This document shows, piece after piece, positions 24,574-32,399 of a stretch of DNA of 64,000 nucleotides. Below the pieces are notes generated by a model. That model had not been told where the DNA came from and searched no databases. It saw only the letters and a program-made list of their open reading frames with translations. Both the position numbers and the translations under genes were made by a program. Each line of letters begins with the position of its first letter. The stretch's first letter is position 1. Origin of the DNA: Solirubrobacterales bacterium (GTDB lineage: Bacteria; Actinomycetota; Thermoleophilia; Solirubrobacterales; 70-9); contig JAJNAZ010000001.1 in assembly GCA_021155855.1 (NCBI GenBank), positions 1-64,000 on the forward strand, written 5' to 3'.

Positions 24574-25020
24574 TCAGGCGGTCGACGGTGGACCGACGGC
24601 GATCAAATCGAGCTCGACCCTCGCCCCGGGCGAGCTCAGGTTGTTGACGCAGATCATCGTGCTCGCGGGCTGCCAGTCGCCGAAGTACTCGCGCCAGACC
24701 TCGTGCATCGCATCCGCCTCGCGCATGTCGGTCAGGTACTTGGTCGCCTTGACCACGTGGCGCCAGTCGAGCCCGCGGGCGTCGAGCACGAGCTTGATGC
24801 TGTCGAGCGCCCGCCGGGTCTGCTCGCGGATGTCGTCCGGCTGTACGTGCTCGGCCGGAACGTGCGGGTGCTGGTGATAAAGCGGCGAGGCGGTCGCGCC
24901 GGAGATGAACACGATCACGCCCCCGGCCGGCACCTCGACCGCGGGCGCGTAGGGCATCTCGCTCGCTCGCGCCGGATCGGGATGGAGCGCCTGTGGCTGG
25001 GTGGCCGTCGCCTGCTCCAT
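24574..25020 (-). CDS. RidA/YjgF-family protein
   Basis: A 148-residue RidA-type protein. Visible landmarks are VFISGATASP, RRALDSIKLVLDARGL, VVKATKYLTDM and the C-terminal PGARVELDLIAVG, where family enzymes place the key Arg and terminal acidic residue. RidA homologues deaminate enamines or imines, and pathway-specific members act in aminophenol and pyrimidine catabolism (aminomuconate deaminase, RutC). Here it lies between a binding-protein gene and the LivGFHM genes under a LacI-type operator, which suggests a catabolic enamine/imine deaminase rather than the housekeeping copy. GAGGAGGAG upstream supports ATG 25020. Confidence 0.88.
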   Translation of the reverse strand: MEQATATQPQALHPDPARASEMPYAPAVEVPAGGVIVFISGATASPLYHQHPHVPAEHVQPDDIREQTRRALDSIKLVLDARGLDWRHVVKATKYLTDMREADAMHEVWREYFGDWQPASTMICVNNLSSPGARVELDLIAVGPPSTA

Positions 25021-25044
25021 GTTCTCCTCCTCTCGGTTCGGTTG

Positions 25045-25065
25045 CCCGGGGCCGCTAGCCCCGGG
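25045..25065 (-). terminator. Stem-loop at the stop codon of binding protein 2
   Basis: A perfect 8-bp stem (25045-25052 with 25058-25065) with a 5-nt loop that holds the TAG stop of the binding-protein gene. Probably a partial terminator or mRNA 3'-stabiliser before the RidA-like gene. Confidence 0.6.
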
Positions 25066-26398
25066 TCGGATACTGGATCTTCGCCTGGTCCGGATACTCC
25101 TCCCCCTGCGGGAAGATGTGCTTGAGCTCGCCGTCCTGCCACTGGCGCAGCAACACGTCGCGCTCGGCAGTGAGCCCATCCTCGTCGAAGAAGTAATCAC
25201 CCTGGATCGTGGGGATCGGATCCTCGGCGGTGCGCTCGTCGAGCCAGGTCTTGATCTCGGTGTTGTCGATCGTCCCGGCCTCCTCGGCCGCGTAGGCCAT
25301 CGCCTGACAGACCGCGAACGACTGCGCGTTGTCCTCGTTCGGTTCCTTGTTGAACTTCGCCTTGAAGTCGGCGACGAAGTCCTGGTTCGAGTAGGGCTGA
25401 CCATGCAGCTCACCCTCCCAGGTCACCTCCGGGCCCCAGGTGCTCCAGACGATCAGGCCGTCTGCGGCATCACCGACGGAGTCCGCGAACTCGGGATACG
25501 TGCCCTGGGCGAAGAAGGCGGCCTTGGGCTCGTAGCCGACGGTCTTCATCGCCTTCGCGATGTCGACCTCCGCCGGCGCCTGCATCAGCCCAAAGAAGTA
25601 CTCGGCGCCCGAATCCTTGACCCGGTTGAGCAGCCCGGTCCAGTCATTGAAACTCTTCGGCACCTGCTGCTCGAGGACGAGCTCCATGTCGCGCTCCGCG
25701 AGATAGCCCTCGCCGAAATCGATCGGATCGACCCCAGGGACCTCGAGGACGCCGCCGATCAGCCCGCGCGCCATCGCGTTGGTGAAGAAGTCGTCGGTGT
25801 AGACGACCGCTGCGCTCGTCGGCAGCTCATTCTCGGGGATATCGCCGGCCTCGGCGAGCTCGAACACCGCGTCGGTCGGCGTCTCGCCGATGTAGTCGAT
25901 CGGCTTCAGGGTGAACCCGTAGTTGTACTCGAACCCTCTGGAGTGCGACTGTACCGAGCTGTCGGAAGGCTCCCAGTAGATCTTCTGGTTCTGCTCGGTG
26001 ATCGCGCTCGCCGGGAACGAGAGCAGGGTCGAGAAGGTCCCAAGCACCATGTCGACGTCGTCGACGCTGAGGAAGCGCTCGGTCTGGTTGACGACGGTTT
26101 CGGTGTCGGAGCGGTTGTCGGAGGTCTTCAGCTCGACCTCGCGGTCGAGGATCCCGCCGCCCTCGTTGAGCTTCTCGGCGCAGAGCTCGTAACCCTCGAC
26201 GTGCCCCTGACCGGGAACCGAGAGCGGGCCGGTGAGCGGCAGCGACGCCCCGACCACGACCGGTTCGTCAGACTCGGCGCTTTCATCGTCGTCGCCGGCG
26301 CCCTCACAGGCGGCGAATGTGAGCGCCAGCGAGAGCGCCGCCACAACGGCGATCCAGCGGCGGGAATGAGTCCTGCGGTTGCGCTTCGAGCCGATCAC
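25055..26398 (-). CDS. HAAT-type ABC importer, substrate-binding lipoprotein (system 2)
   Basis: A 447-residue type I binding protein. After a basic N-terminus and a hydrophobic helix comes a lipobox ending FAAC (about residue 29), an acidic linker, and then VVVGASLPLTGPLSVPGQGH, the usual HAAT start. It delivers substrate to the LivHMGF proteins encoded downstream. GTG 26398 follows a purine-rich GGGAGGGAGAGG. It has tandem operators and a promoter immediately upstream. It resembles binding protein 1 in its opening and length, but the bodies differ, so the two systems probably differ in ligand range. Confidence 0.9.
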   Translation of the reverse strand: MIGSKRNRRTHSRRWIAVVAALSLALTFAACEGAGDDDESAESDEPVVVGASLPLTGPLSVPGQGHVEGYELCAEKLNEGGGILDREVELKTSDNRSDTETVVNQTERFLSVDDVDMVLGTFSTLLSFPASAITEQNQKIYWEPSDSSVQSHSRGFEYNYGFTLKPIDYIGETPTDAVFELAEAGDIPENELPTSAAVVYTDDFFTNAMARGLIGGVLEVPGVDPIDFGEGYLAERDMELVLEQQVPKSFNDWTGLLNRVKDSGAEYFFGLMQAPAEVDIAKAMKTVGYEPKAAFFAQGTYPEFADSVGDAADGLIVWSTWGPEVTWEGELHGQPYSNQDFVADFKAKFNKEPNEDNAQSFAVCQAMAYAAEEAGTIDNTEIKTWLDERTAEDPIPTIQGDYFFDEDGLTAERDVLLRQWQDGELKHIFPQGEEYPDQAKIQYPTRG

Positions 26399-26435
26399 GA
26401 GCCTCTCCCTCCCACGCGCGCTCCCGCGCGCGTGC

Positions 26436-26449
26436 TGCAATCGATTGCT
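26436..26449. promoter_or_regulatory. LacI-family operator O5a (distal of tandem pair)
   Basis: TGCAATCGATTGCT, a perfect palindrome except the last base. It shares base 26449 with O5b. Confidence 0.82.
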
Positions 26450-26462
26450 GCAAACGTGTGCA
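26449..26462. promoter_or_regulatory. LacI-family operator O5b (proximal to promoter)
   Basis: TGCAAACGTGTGCA, identical to O3b. It touches the -10 of the leftward promoter. Confidence 0.8.
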
Positions 26463-26491
26463 GGGTATCCAAACGCGCCGAGGAATGTCAA
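26462..26491 (-). promoter_or_regulatory. Sigma70-type promoter of importer-system-2 operon
   Basis: Minus strand: -35 TTGACA (26486-26491), 18-bp spacer, -10 TACCCT (26462-26467), followed directly by operators O5b and O5a. Confidence 0.7.
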
Positions 26492-26537
26492 GCGTTCGAG
26501 CCCCTGGACGGTCGCTACGAGTGCCGCCGCACGACCC

Positions 26538-27965
26538 TCAAACGATCGCGTCGAGCGCCGCCCGTCCCTCGGCCCGGCGAGCGGCCGCCGGGACGTCGGC
26601 ACGCTGCAGCAGCTCGTCGGCGCGCCGGCGCGCCTCGGCGAGGATCTCGCCGACCTCGTCCGCGGTGGTGCGGGTTAGCGCGCCGTCGCGAACCAGCTCC
26701 TCGCCCTCGACCAGCAATGAGCGCAGCCGGCCGTGCGAGTGAACGAGCGCAACGACCGGGTCGTGCCAGACCGCGCAGGCGGGGTTCTCGAGGTCGAAGA
26801 CCGCGATGTCGGCGCGTTTGCCCGGCTCGAGCGAGCCGAGCGAGTCGGCGAGGCCGAGCGCCTCGGCTGCGTCGCTGGTCGCCATCGCCAGCGCATCCTC
26901 CGGTGTCAGCGCCAACGGGTCGCGATGGAGCTGATTCTGAAACAGGATCACAGCCTTCATCTGCTCGACCATGTCAACGCTCGTGTCAACCATCGGGCCA
27001 TCGGAACCGAGGCTGACGAGGATGCCCGCGTCGCGAAAGCGCTTGACCGGGGTGATCCCACCCCCGCGAGAGGACTCGCTGGTCGGCGTGTGCGCGACAC
27101 TGGCGCCAGCGGTCGCGATCAGCTCGATATCGCGATCGCGGGCGTGGATCGCGTGCGCGAGCACCCACCTGCGATCGAGCACCCCGAGCTGCTGCAGGAA
27201 CTCGATGTCGGTGCGGCCCATCTCGAGCACGAATCGCAGGTACCCCGACTCGCGCGACATCGTCCCGCCGGCGACATGGTCGCTGATCCGGCACCCCAGC
27301 CGAATGGCGAGCTCATTGCCGCGCGCGATCAGCTCCTCGGAGGAAGTCCCCATCGCGACCCAATGCGCCGTGCTCTCGAGCACCAGGCCGACCGTGATCC
27401 GTCCCTCGCCGGCCCCATGCCACCGTCGGTGGACCTCCTCGGCCAGCGCGAGCTGGTGCTCGAGATCGTGCGGACGCACCTCCTTCGCGAACAGCTGGCG
27501 CGTCCCCGAGTGGAGGACGGGGGAAAGGGTCGCGGCGACGGTCTCGTGATCGCTCGCGGTGACCGAGTGATTGAGGCAGGTTGTGGTACCGGTGAGCAGC
27601 ATCTCCAGGCAGGCGAGTCTGCTTGCGATCTCGATCTCGACCGGCGTAATCGCCTCCGCGGTCGGCCGCAGCAGGTTCTGGATCCACTGCTCCAGCCGCA
27701 TCCCGCCACCGAGACCCTTGAAAAGGTTGTACCAGTGGTGCTGATGGGTGTTGATCAGCCCGGGGACGATCACGCAGCCCGCGGCGTCGATTCGGATCGC
27801 CCCTGCGACCTCGTCGGCGGTCAGCTCTGACCGTGGGCCGACGGCGGCGATCTCGCCGTCGCGAACCAGTACGTAGCCGTCGTCATAACGGCTGCGCGCC
27901 GCGTCCATCGTCACCACGGTCCCGCCCTCGACCAGGACCGGCGATGCCGGAAGGTCAGCGCTCAT
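26538..27965 (-). CDS. Amidohydrolase, chlorohydrolase/8-oxoguanine deaminase-like
   Basis: A 475-residue metal-dependent amidohydrolase of the AtzA/TrzA/cytosine-deaminase type. The N-terminal beta-sandwich begins VLVEGGTVVTMDAAR. Metal ligands are His74 and His76 (NTHQHHW), a His in LAHAIHARD and an Asp in SLGSDGPM. The strand-5 His is in SDHVAGGT, where the usual HxxE glutamate of deaminases is Gly. ATG 27965 overlaps the repressor stop by 4 bp, so repressor and enzyme are co-expressed. Members hydrolyse C-N or C-Cl bonds of purine, pyrimidine or triazine-like rings, and the substrate here is unknown. Confidence 0.88.
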   Translation of the reverse strand: MSADLPASPVLVEGGTVVTMDAARSRYDDGYVLVRDGEIAAVGPRSELTADEVAGAIRIDAAGCVIVPGLINTHQHHWYNLFKGLGGGMRLEQWIQNLLRPTAEAITPVEIEIASRLACLEMLLTGTTTCLNHSVTASDHETVAATLSPVLHSGTRQLFAKEVRPHDLEHQLALAEEVHRRWHGAGEGRITVGLVLESTAHWVAMGTSSEELIARGNELAIRLGCRISDHVAGGTMSRESGYLRFVLEMGRTDIEFLQQLGVLDRRWVLAHAIHARDRDIELIATAGASVAHTPTSESSRGGGITPVKRFRDAGILVSLGSDGPMVDTSVDMVEQMKAVILFQNQLHRDPLALTPEDALAMATSDAAEALGLADSLGSLEPGKRADIAVFDLENPACAVWHDPVVALVHSHGRLRSLLVEGEELVRDGALTRTTADEVGEILAEARRRADELLQRADVPAAARRAEGRAALDAIV

Positions 27966-29017
27966 GCGGGCTGCCCGTCCCGTGCCAGCGGCGCTGCGGT
28001 CGAGCCGCGAACGACGAGCTCCGGCTCGAGCAGCACCTGGGCCGGCTCGATCTCGGGATCGCGGAGCTGGTCGAGCAGCAGCCCCGCCGCGCGGGCGCCG
28101 ATCTCGTAGTGCGGCAAATGGACCGTAGTCAGGGGCGGCGAGAACCAGCCCACGAACGGCATGTCGTTGTAGCCGACCACCGAGATCTCGCCCGGGCAGT
28201 CGATGCCGCGCTCGACGAAAACGTCGTAGCAGCCGACCGCCATCAAATCGTTGCCGGCGACGATCGCGGTGACCTCCAACTCGCGGTCGAGGAGCTCGTT
28301 GCATAAGCGCTCGCCCTCGCTCTCGATGAACGCCGTGCCGACCAGCACCAGCTCCGGATCGGGATCGATCCCGGCGGCGCGCATCGCCTCGATGAACCCG
28401 TCGTGGCGCAGGTGGCCGGTCGAGAGCTCCTGCGGGCCCGCGAGGTGGGCGATCCGCCGGTGCCCGAGCGAGAGCAGATGTTCGACCGCCAGTCCGATCC
28501 CCTTGCGGTCGTCGGCGACCACCGACGGACGAGCGCCGTCCTCGAGCCGGCGGTTGACGAGGACGACCGGCAGCGACAGCCGCTCGAGGCCCGCCGGCAG
28601 GCCCTGGTCCCGACGCGCGGTGGCCGTGATCAGCCCGTCGACCTGCCGCGCCCGCATCGCCTCGATGTCGGCGCGCTCGCGATCGGGGTCGTTGTCGGTG
28701 TTCACGATCAGCGGCGTGTACGCGGCCTCCTCGAGCCGGTCCTGGATCCCGCGCACGATCGGCGGAAAGAGCGGGTTGGTGAGGTCGGGGATTAGCACGC
28801 CGACGGTGTAGGAACGGCTCGTCTTCAGCCCGCGAGCGATCGGATTCGGCCGGTAGCCGAGCTCCTCGGCCGCCGCCAGCACCCGCTCCGCGGTCTCGCC
28901 GTTGACCAACTCCCGGGTCTCGGCGTTCAGCGCGCGCGAGGCGGTGCCGGGGTGGACACCCGCGCGCCGAGCCACGTCCTTGAGCGTCACTCGATCGCCA
29001 GGGTCGGCATTCGCCAT
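27962..29017 (-). CDS. LacI-family transcriptional repressor (predicted master regulator of the locus)
   Basis: A 351-residue LacI/GalR regulator. Residues about 10-31 are the helix-turn-helix (VTLKDVARRAGVHPGTASRA). The hinge-helix region (PNPIARGLKTSRS) is at about 56-68, and the periplasmic-binding-like effector domain starts with VGVLIPDLTNPLFPPI. It should bind the 14-bp CG-centred palindromes found at ten places in this window and release on binding a pathway metabolite. One site (29034-29047) lies just 17 bp upstream of its own ATG, so autorepression is expected. ATG 29017 follows GAGGAGAG. A longer reading would begin within the operator. The link to the sites is inference from co-location and operator type. 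Confidence 0.92.
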   Translation of the reverse strand: MANADPGDRVTLKDVARRAGVHPGTASRALNAETRELVNGETAERVLAAAEELGYRPNPIARGLKTSRSYTVGVLIPDLTNPLFPPIVRGIQDRLEEAAYTPLIVNTDNDPDRERADIEAMRARQVDGLITATARRDQGLPAGLERLSLPVVLVNRRLEDGARPSVVADDRKGIGLAVEHLLSLGHRRIAHLAGPQELSTGHLRHDGFIEAMRAAGIDPDPELVLVGTAFIESEGERLCNELLDRELEVTAIVAGNDLMAVGCYDVFVERGIDCPGEISVVGYNDMPFVGWFSPPLTTVHLPHYEIGARAAGLLLDQLRDPEIEPAQVLLEPELVVRGSTAAPLARDGQPA

Positions 29018-29033
29018 CAGCTCTCCTCGATCC

Positions 29034-29047
29034 TGCAAACGATTGCG
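29034..29047. promoter_or_regulatory. LacI-family operator O6 (autoregulatory)
   Basis: TGCAAACGATTGCG, 6 bp downstream of the -10 and just upstream of the ribosome-binding site of the repressor gene. Confidence 0.83.
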
Positions 29048-29053
29048 AGGCCG

Positions 29054-29082
29054 ACTCTAGGCAGCCGGCCGGAGCGCGTCAA
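29054..29082 (-). promoter_or_regulatory. Sigma70-type promoter of the repressor-amidohydrolase unit
   Basis: Minus strand: -35 TTGACG (29077-29082), 17-bp spacer, -10 TAGAGT (29054-29059). A second TTGACT lies 5 bp further upstream. Confidence 0.65.
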
Positions 29083-29090
29083 GTCAACCG

Positions 29091-30326
29091 TCATTCGAGC
29101 ACGATCTCGCCCGTGTCCTCCGCCCTGCGCCCGGGGCGCGGCGCCTCCGTGACCCAGGCCGCGGCCGCGATCGCCGCGATCGCGAACACCGCGGCGGTTG
29201 CGAGGCCGGCGAGCCGGGGGCCGGAGGCCTCGTAGATGAAGCCGGCGACGATCGGTCCGATCACCAGCCCGAGGTCGCCGACGAGCCGAAACAGGCCCAG
29301 CTCGCGGCCCAGCTCGTGCGCGGGCACGCGGTCGGCAACCGCCGCCGCCGCGACCGAGATCCCCGACGAGCCGAGCGCGATCAGCATGATCGACGCGCTC
29401 CAGGTGACGATGCTGGAGCCGAGCGCCAGGACGGCGCCGGCGGCGGCCATCAACGCGAGGCTCGGTACGAGCACGACCCGGCGCGAGAGCCGGTCCGAGG
29501 CCACCCCCGCGACCCAGGCGCTGACGAAGCGAAGCGCGGCTCCGGCGCCGATCGCGAGGCCGATCATCGAGGCCGAGAGGTCGAGCTCGCCGTCGCCGAT
29601 CAGCGGGATCAGGGTCTGGGTCAGCCCGGCCATGCCGAAGAAGGTCGCGAAGGGTGCCAGCGCGAGCGCGAACAGCTCGCGCCGCGGGGCGCGGACGGGG
29701 GCCGGGGCATCCGGCGAACCGCCGGCCTCGGCCTCGGCGCCGATCCTCGGCTGTGCCCGACCCCGCCACCAGAGTCCGCCGCAGGTGGCCGCGACGCCGA
29801 CCCCGATCGCCGCCGAGACCCCCATCGCGGGGCGCCAGCCGGCGAGCGAGCCGATCGCCCCGCCGAGCGCCGGCCCCGCCATCTGCCCCGACATCAGGGC
29901 AGTGACGTAGATCGCCATGCTGGCCCCGCGCCGATGCGCGTCGGCGCCGGCGGCGAACGCGTACATGCCGGTCGTGTTCGTGAGCGCCGACGCGCAGCCG
30001 ATCAGCGCCGAGGCCACCAGCGCCTCACCGAGCGAGCCGGCGGCGGCGAGCATGCCGCAGGCGAGCGCGAGCAGCACCCCTGCCCCGGTCATCGCGACGG
30101 TCGGCGCGATCACGTCGGCGAGCCGTCCCGCGGGCAGGTCGGTGGCCAGACGGCCGAGCCCGAAGGCGGTGGTCATCAGGCCGATCTCCCCCGCGGTCAG
30201 GGAGAGGTCGCGACCGATGTCGGGCAGCAGTGGGATGCGGGCGAAGGCGGCGACCGCGACCGCGAAGATGACCGCGGCGATCACGGTCATCGACGGTCCG
30301 CCGGCGAGCCTCGGCATCGAGCGCAC
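29091..30326 (-). CDS. MFS transporter
   Basis: A 411-residue, twelve-helix major-facilitator protein. The loop between helices 2 and 3 reads LPAGRLADVIAP (MFS motif A-like), and the equivalent in the second half is AGVASDRLSRRVV. GTG 30326 is used, with ATG 30317 as an alternative. It is the last gene of the unit hydroxyisobutyrate-dehydrogenase-like, cupin, hydratase, MFS and could import the substrate or export an intermediate. Nothing in the sequence sets its specificity. Confidence 0.87.
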   Translation of the reverse strand: MRSMPRLAGGPSMTVIAAVIFAVAVAAFARIPLLPDIGRDLSLTAGEIGLMTTAFGLGRLATDLPAGRLADVIAPTVAMTGAGVLLALACGMLAAAGSLGEALVASALIGCASALTNTTGMYAFAAGADAHRRGASMAIYVTALMSGQMAGPALGGAIGSLAGWRPAMGVSAAIGVGVAATCGGLWWRGRAQPRIGAEAEAGGSPDAPAPVRAPRRELFALALAPFATFFGMAGLTQTLIPLIGDGELDLSASMIGLAIGAGAALRFVSAWVAGVASDRLSRRVVLVPSLALMAAAGAVLALGSSIVTWSASIMLIALGSSGISVAAAAVADRVPAHELGRELGLFRLVGDLGLVIGPIVAGFIYEASGPRLAGLATAAVFAIAAIAAAAWVTEAPRPGRRAEDTGEIVLE

Positions 30327-30338
30327 AGCGTCGACGCT

Positions 30339-31049
30339 CTAGGTGACCCGGAGCGAGATCGCGCCGACCGGATCGAGTCGATAGGCGACCTCGTCGCCCG
30401 CGGAGACACTGATCGGGGGCACGATCGAGCCGCAGATCACGATTTCGCCCGGGCGCAGCGAGGATCCGAATTCGCCCAGCAGATCGGCGACGTGGCGGAC
30501 GAGGCCGACGAGCTCGCCGGTGGCCGCCTGGGGGTCGGCGACCGGGCGCTCGTCGCCGTTGACGACGACAAGCGCACGCAGCGAGGCGAATCGCCCCGGG
30601 TCGATCTCCGCCTCCGGGGCGAGCACGACCCAGCGGTGAAAGATGTTGCCGGCGAGGATCGCCCGGACGTCGCGAGGTGGGGGATCGACGTCGACGAGCT
30701 CGTAGGCGGGCGAGATCGCGGCGATCGCGCGGGTAACAGCCTCGGGACGCCCGCCGGGAGGCAGATCGGCGCCGAGCCGGACCGCGATCTCGGGCTCGAG
30801 CGCGGGATGCGTCCAACCGTCGACCGACGCCGGGCGGCCCGGCTCGAGCCGCGAACGATCGGTGAGGAAGCCGACCAGGGGTGCGGGGATCCTCAATCGC
30901 TCCCTCGCCTCCGTCGATCCGAAGCCGAGCTTCCACCCCAGCGACCGCTCCCCGGACGCGAGGCGGCGGTCGCGCTCGGCCAGCTGCGCCTCCATCCCCA
31001 GGCGGACGCGCGGGTCGGCGGCGAGCTCAGCGGTCCGCCGGGAGCTCAT
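30339..31049 (-). CDS. 2-keto-4-pentenoate hydratase-like enzyme (FAH superfamily)
   Basis: A protein of 236 residues from ATG 31049, which overlaps the cupin gene by 23 bp (ATG 31079 is the alternative). Family marks are SLGWKLGFGS near the N-terminus, metal-binding HPALEPEIAVRL in the middle, AGNIFHRWVVLAP, and the C-terminal PGEIVICGSIVPP. MhpD/DmpE-type enzymes add water to 2-hydroxypenta-2,4-dienoate, and DmpH decarboxylates oxalocrotonate. Both act after ring cleavage. Its presence in the regulon supports degradation of an unsaturated dicarboxylate or ring-derived chain, but no ring-cleavage dioxygenase is seen in the window. Confidence 0.82.
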   Translation of the reverse strand: MSSRRTAELAADPRVRLGMEAQLAERDRRLASGERSLGWKLGFGSTEARERLRIPAPLVGFLTDRSRLEPGRPASVDGWTHPALEPEIAVRLGADLPPGGRPEAVTRAIAAISPAYELVDVDPPPRDVRAILAGNIFHRWVVLAPEAEIDPGRFASLRALVVVNGDERPVADPQAATGELVGLVRHVADLLGEFGSSLRPGEIVICGSIVPPISVSAGDEVAYRLDPVGAISLRVT

Positions 31050-31425
31050 AGCCGGCAGCCGCCAATGAGCCGGCGCCACGCCAGCCCCAGATCAGCAGCA
31101 CGTCCTCGTCGGAGGTGTTGTCGAAGCCGTGCCAGTGCCCGGCAGGGGTGAAGATCACGTCGCCCGCGGCGGCCGGCTCTCGCCCTTCGTCGGTGTAGAT
31201 CTCGCCGCTGCCGGCGATCACGACGAGGAATTCGTCGCAATTCGGATGGCGGTGGCGCTCGTGGCGGGCCCCGGGTGGCAGCAGCGTGCGCCCCACGACC
31301 AGCTGCGAGGTGCCGGCGGCACGCTCGTCGATCAGGAACTGCACCTGCATCTCGACCCAACCCTCCTCCTCGCGCAGGCCGGTCTCCAGTGGCGCCTCGT
31401 GGATGTTGGTCCGATAGGGCCTCAT
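31027..31425 (-). CDS. Cupin-domain protein
   Basis: A 132-residue single cupin. Motif 1 is visible as RHRHPNCDEFLVVIAGSG (His, His and Glu metal ligands) and motif 2 as DVIFTPAGHWHGFDN with a further His. All four usual metal-ligand positions are occupied, so it is probably a metal-binding enzyme (isomerase, dioxygenase or decarboxylase type) or a sensor. ATG 31425 overlaps the preceding stop by 4 bp. The family is too diverse for a function call. Confidence 0.85.
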   Translation of the reverse strand: MRPYRTNIHEAPLETGLREEEGWVEMQVQFLIDERAAGTSQLVVGRTLLPPGARHERHRHPNCDEFLVVIAGSGEIYTDEGREPAAAGDVIFTPAGHWHGFDNTSDEDVLLIWGWRGAGSLAAAGYELPADR

Positions 31426-32333
31426 CCCACGACCCCCTGCTCGATCCCGGCGAGGCGCCGGTAGACGTCGTAGACGACGACGAAATCGTGGTGGGTGAGG
31501 CCGAGGCCGCGGCAGGCGTTGAGCAGTTCGTTCGAGGCCGCGGCGGTCGGCAGCGGGACCCCGAGCCGGCGCCCCAGCTCGAGGGCCAGGAGCAGGTCCT
31601 TCTGTTGCAAATCAACGTCCGCGGGCGGCTCCTCGGGCATCCGGCCCTCGAGGATTAGCGGGCCGCGGTAGTTGAGCACCGGCGAGGAGACGACGCTGTT
31701 CAGCATCGCCTCGACCACGGCCTCGCGCGCCACCCCTCCCCGCTCGGCCAGCGCCACGCCCTCGCAGAAGCCGACCACCTGGACGACCAGGGCGAGGTTG
31801 ATCGCGACCTTCACCTGGAGCGCTTCACCGTTGGCGCCGACCCGGGTCACCTTCGGGCCGATCGCCAGCAGCACCGGCTTCACTTGCTCGAAGGCCGGCT
31901 CGCTGCCGCCGGCCATGATCGCGAGCTGGCCCTGCTCGAGCGTGGTCAGGCTGCCGGAGACGGGCGCGTCGAGCATCGCCGCCCCGGCGTCGTCGACCCG
32001 CGCGGCGATCGCGCGGCTCGCCTCGGGGGAGATCGTCGACATGTCGGCCCAGACCGAGCCCGGGCCGAGGCCGGCGATGATCCCGTCGGGGCCCGCGGCA
32101 ACCTCCTCGACGGCGGCGGTGTCGGTGACCATCGAGAGCAGAACGTCGGAGCCGGCAGCGCACTCGCGCGGCGTCGACGCCACCTCCATCCCATGCCCGG
32201 CGAGGGCCTCGGCCTTGGCCGCCGTCCGGTTCCAGCCGGTGACGGGATGGCCGGCGGCGAGCAGCCGCTCGACGATCCGGCCGCCCATCGAACCGAGCCC
32301 GACGAATCCGATCGAAAGGCGCTGCGCGCTCAT
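31422..32333 (-). CDS. NAD(P)-dependent beta-hydroxyacid dehydrogenase, second paralogue
   Basis: A 303-residue 3-hydroxyisobutyrate-dehydrogenase-family enzyme. The nucleotide loop is GFVGLGSMGGRIVERL, the substrate loop DAPVSGSL (complete, unlike the paralogue at 2225-3205), and the catalytic-lysine segment LQVKVAINLALV. ATG 32333 has GAGGAGGGA directly upstream. It leads the unit with the cupin, hydratase and MFS genes and has a perfect palindromic operator 53 bp upstream. It would interconvert a hydroxyacid and its semialdehyde. Relatives include tartronate-semialdehyde reductase and hydroxymethylglutarate dehydrogenase. Confidence 0.9.
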   Translation of the reverse strand: MSAQRLSIGFVGLGSMGGRIVERLLAAGHPVTGWNRTAAKAEALAGHGMEVASTPRECAAGSDVLLSMVTDTAAVEEVAAGPDGIIAGLGPGSVWADMSTISPEASRAIAARVDDAGAAMLDAPVSGSLTTLEQGQLAIMAGGSEPAFEQVKPVLLAIGPKVTRVGANGEALQVKVAINLALVVQVVGFCEGVALAERGGVAREAVVEAMLNSVVSSPVLNYRGPLILEGRMPEEPPADVDLQQKDLLLALELGRRLGVPLPTAAASNELLNACRGLGLTHHDFVVVYDVYRRLAGIEQGVVG

Positions 32334-32385
32334 GCTCCCTCCTCGAACGCCGCGACGGGCGAGGCGGAGGTGCCGCCCGGCGACC

Positions 32386-32399
32386 TGCAATCGATTGCA
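32386..32399. promoter_or_regulatory. LacI-family operator O7
   Basis: TGCAATCGATTGCA, a perfect 14-bp palindrome, upstream of the second hydroxyacid-dehydrogenase unit. The promoter is less clear than at the other sites: TAAGGT (32410-32415, minus strand) may be the -10, with no convincing -35 at standard spacing. Confidence 0.82.
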
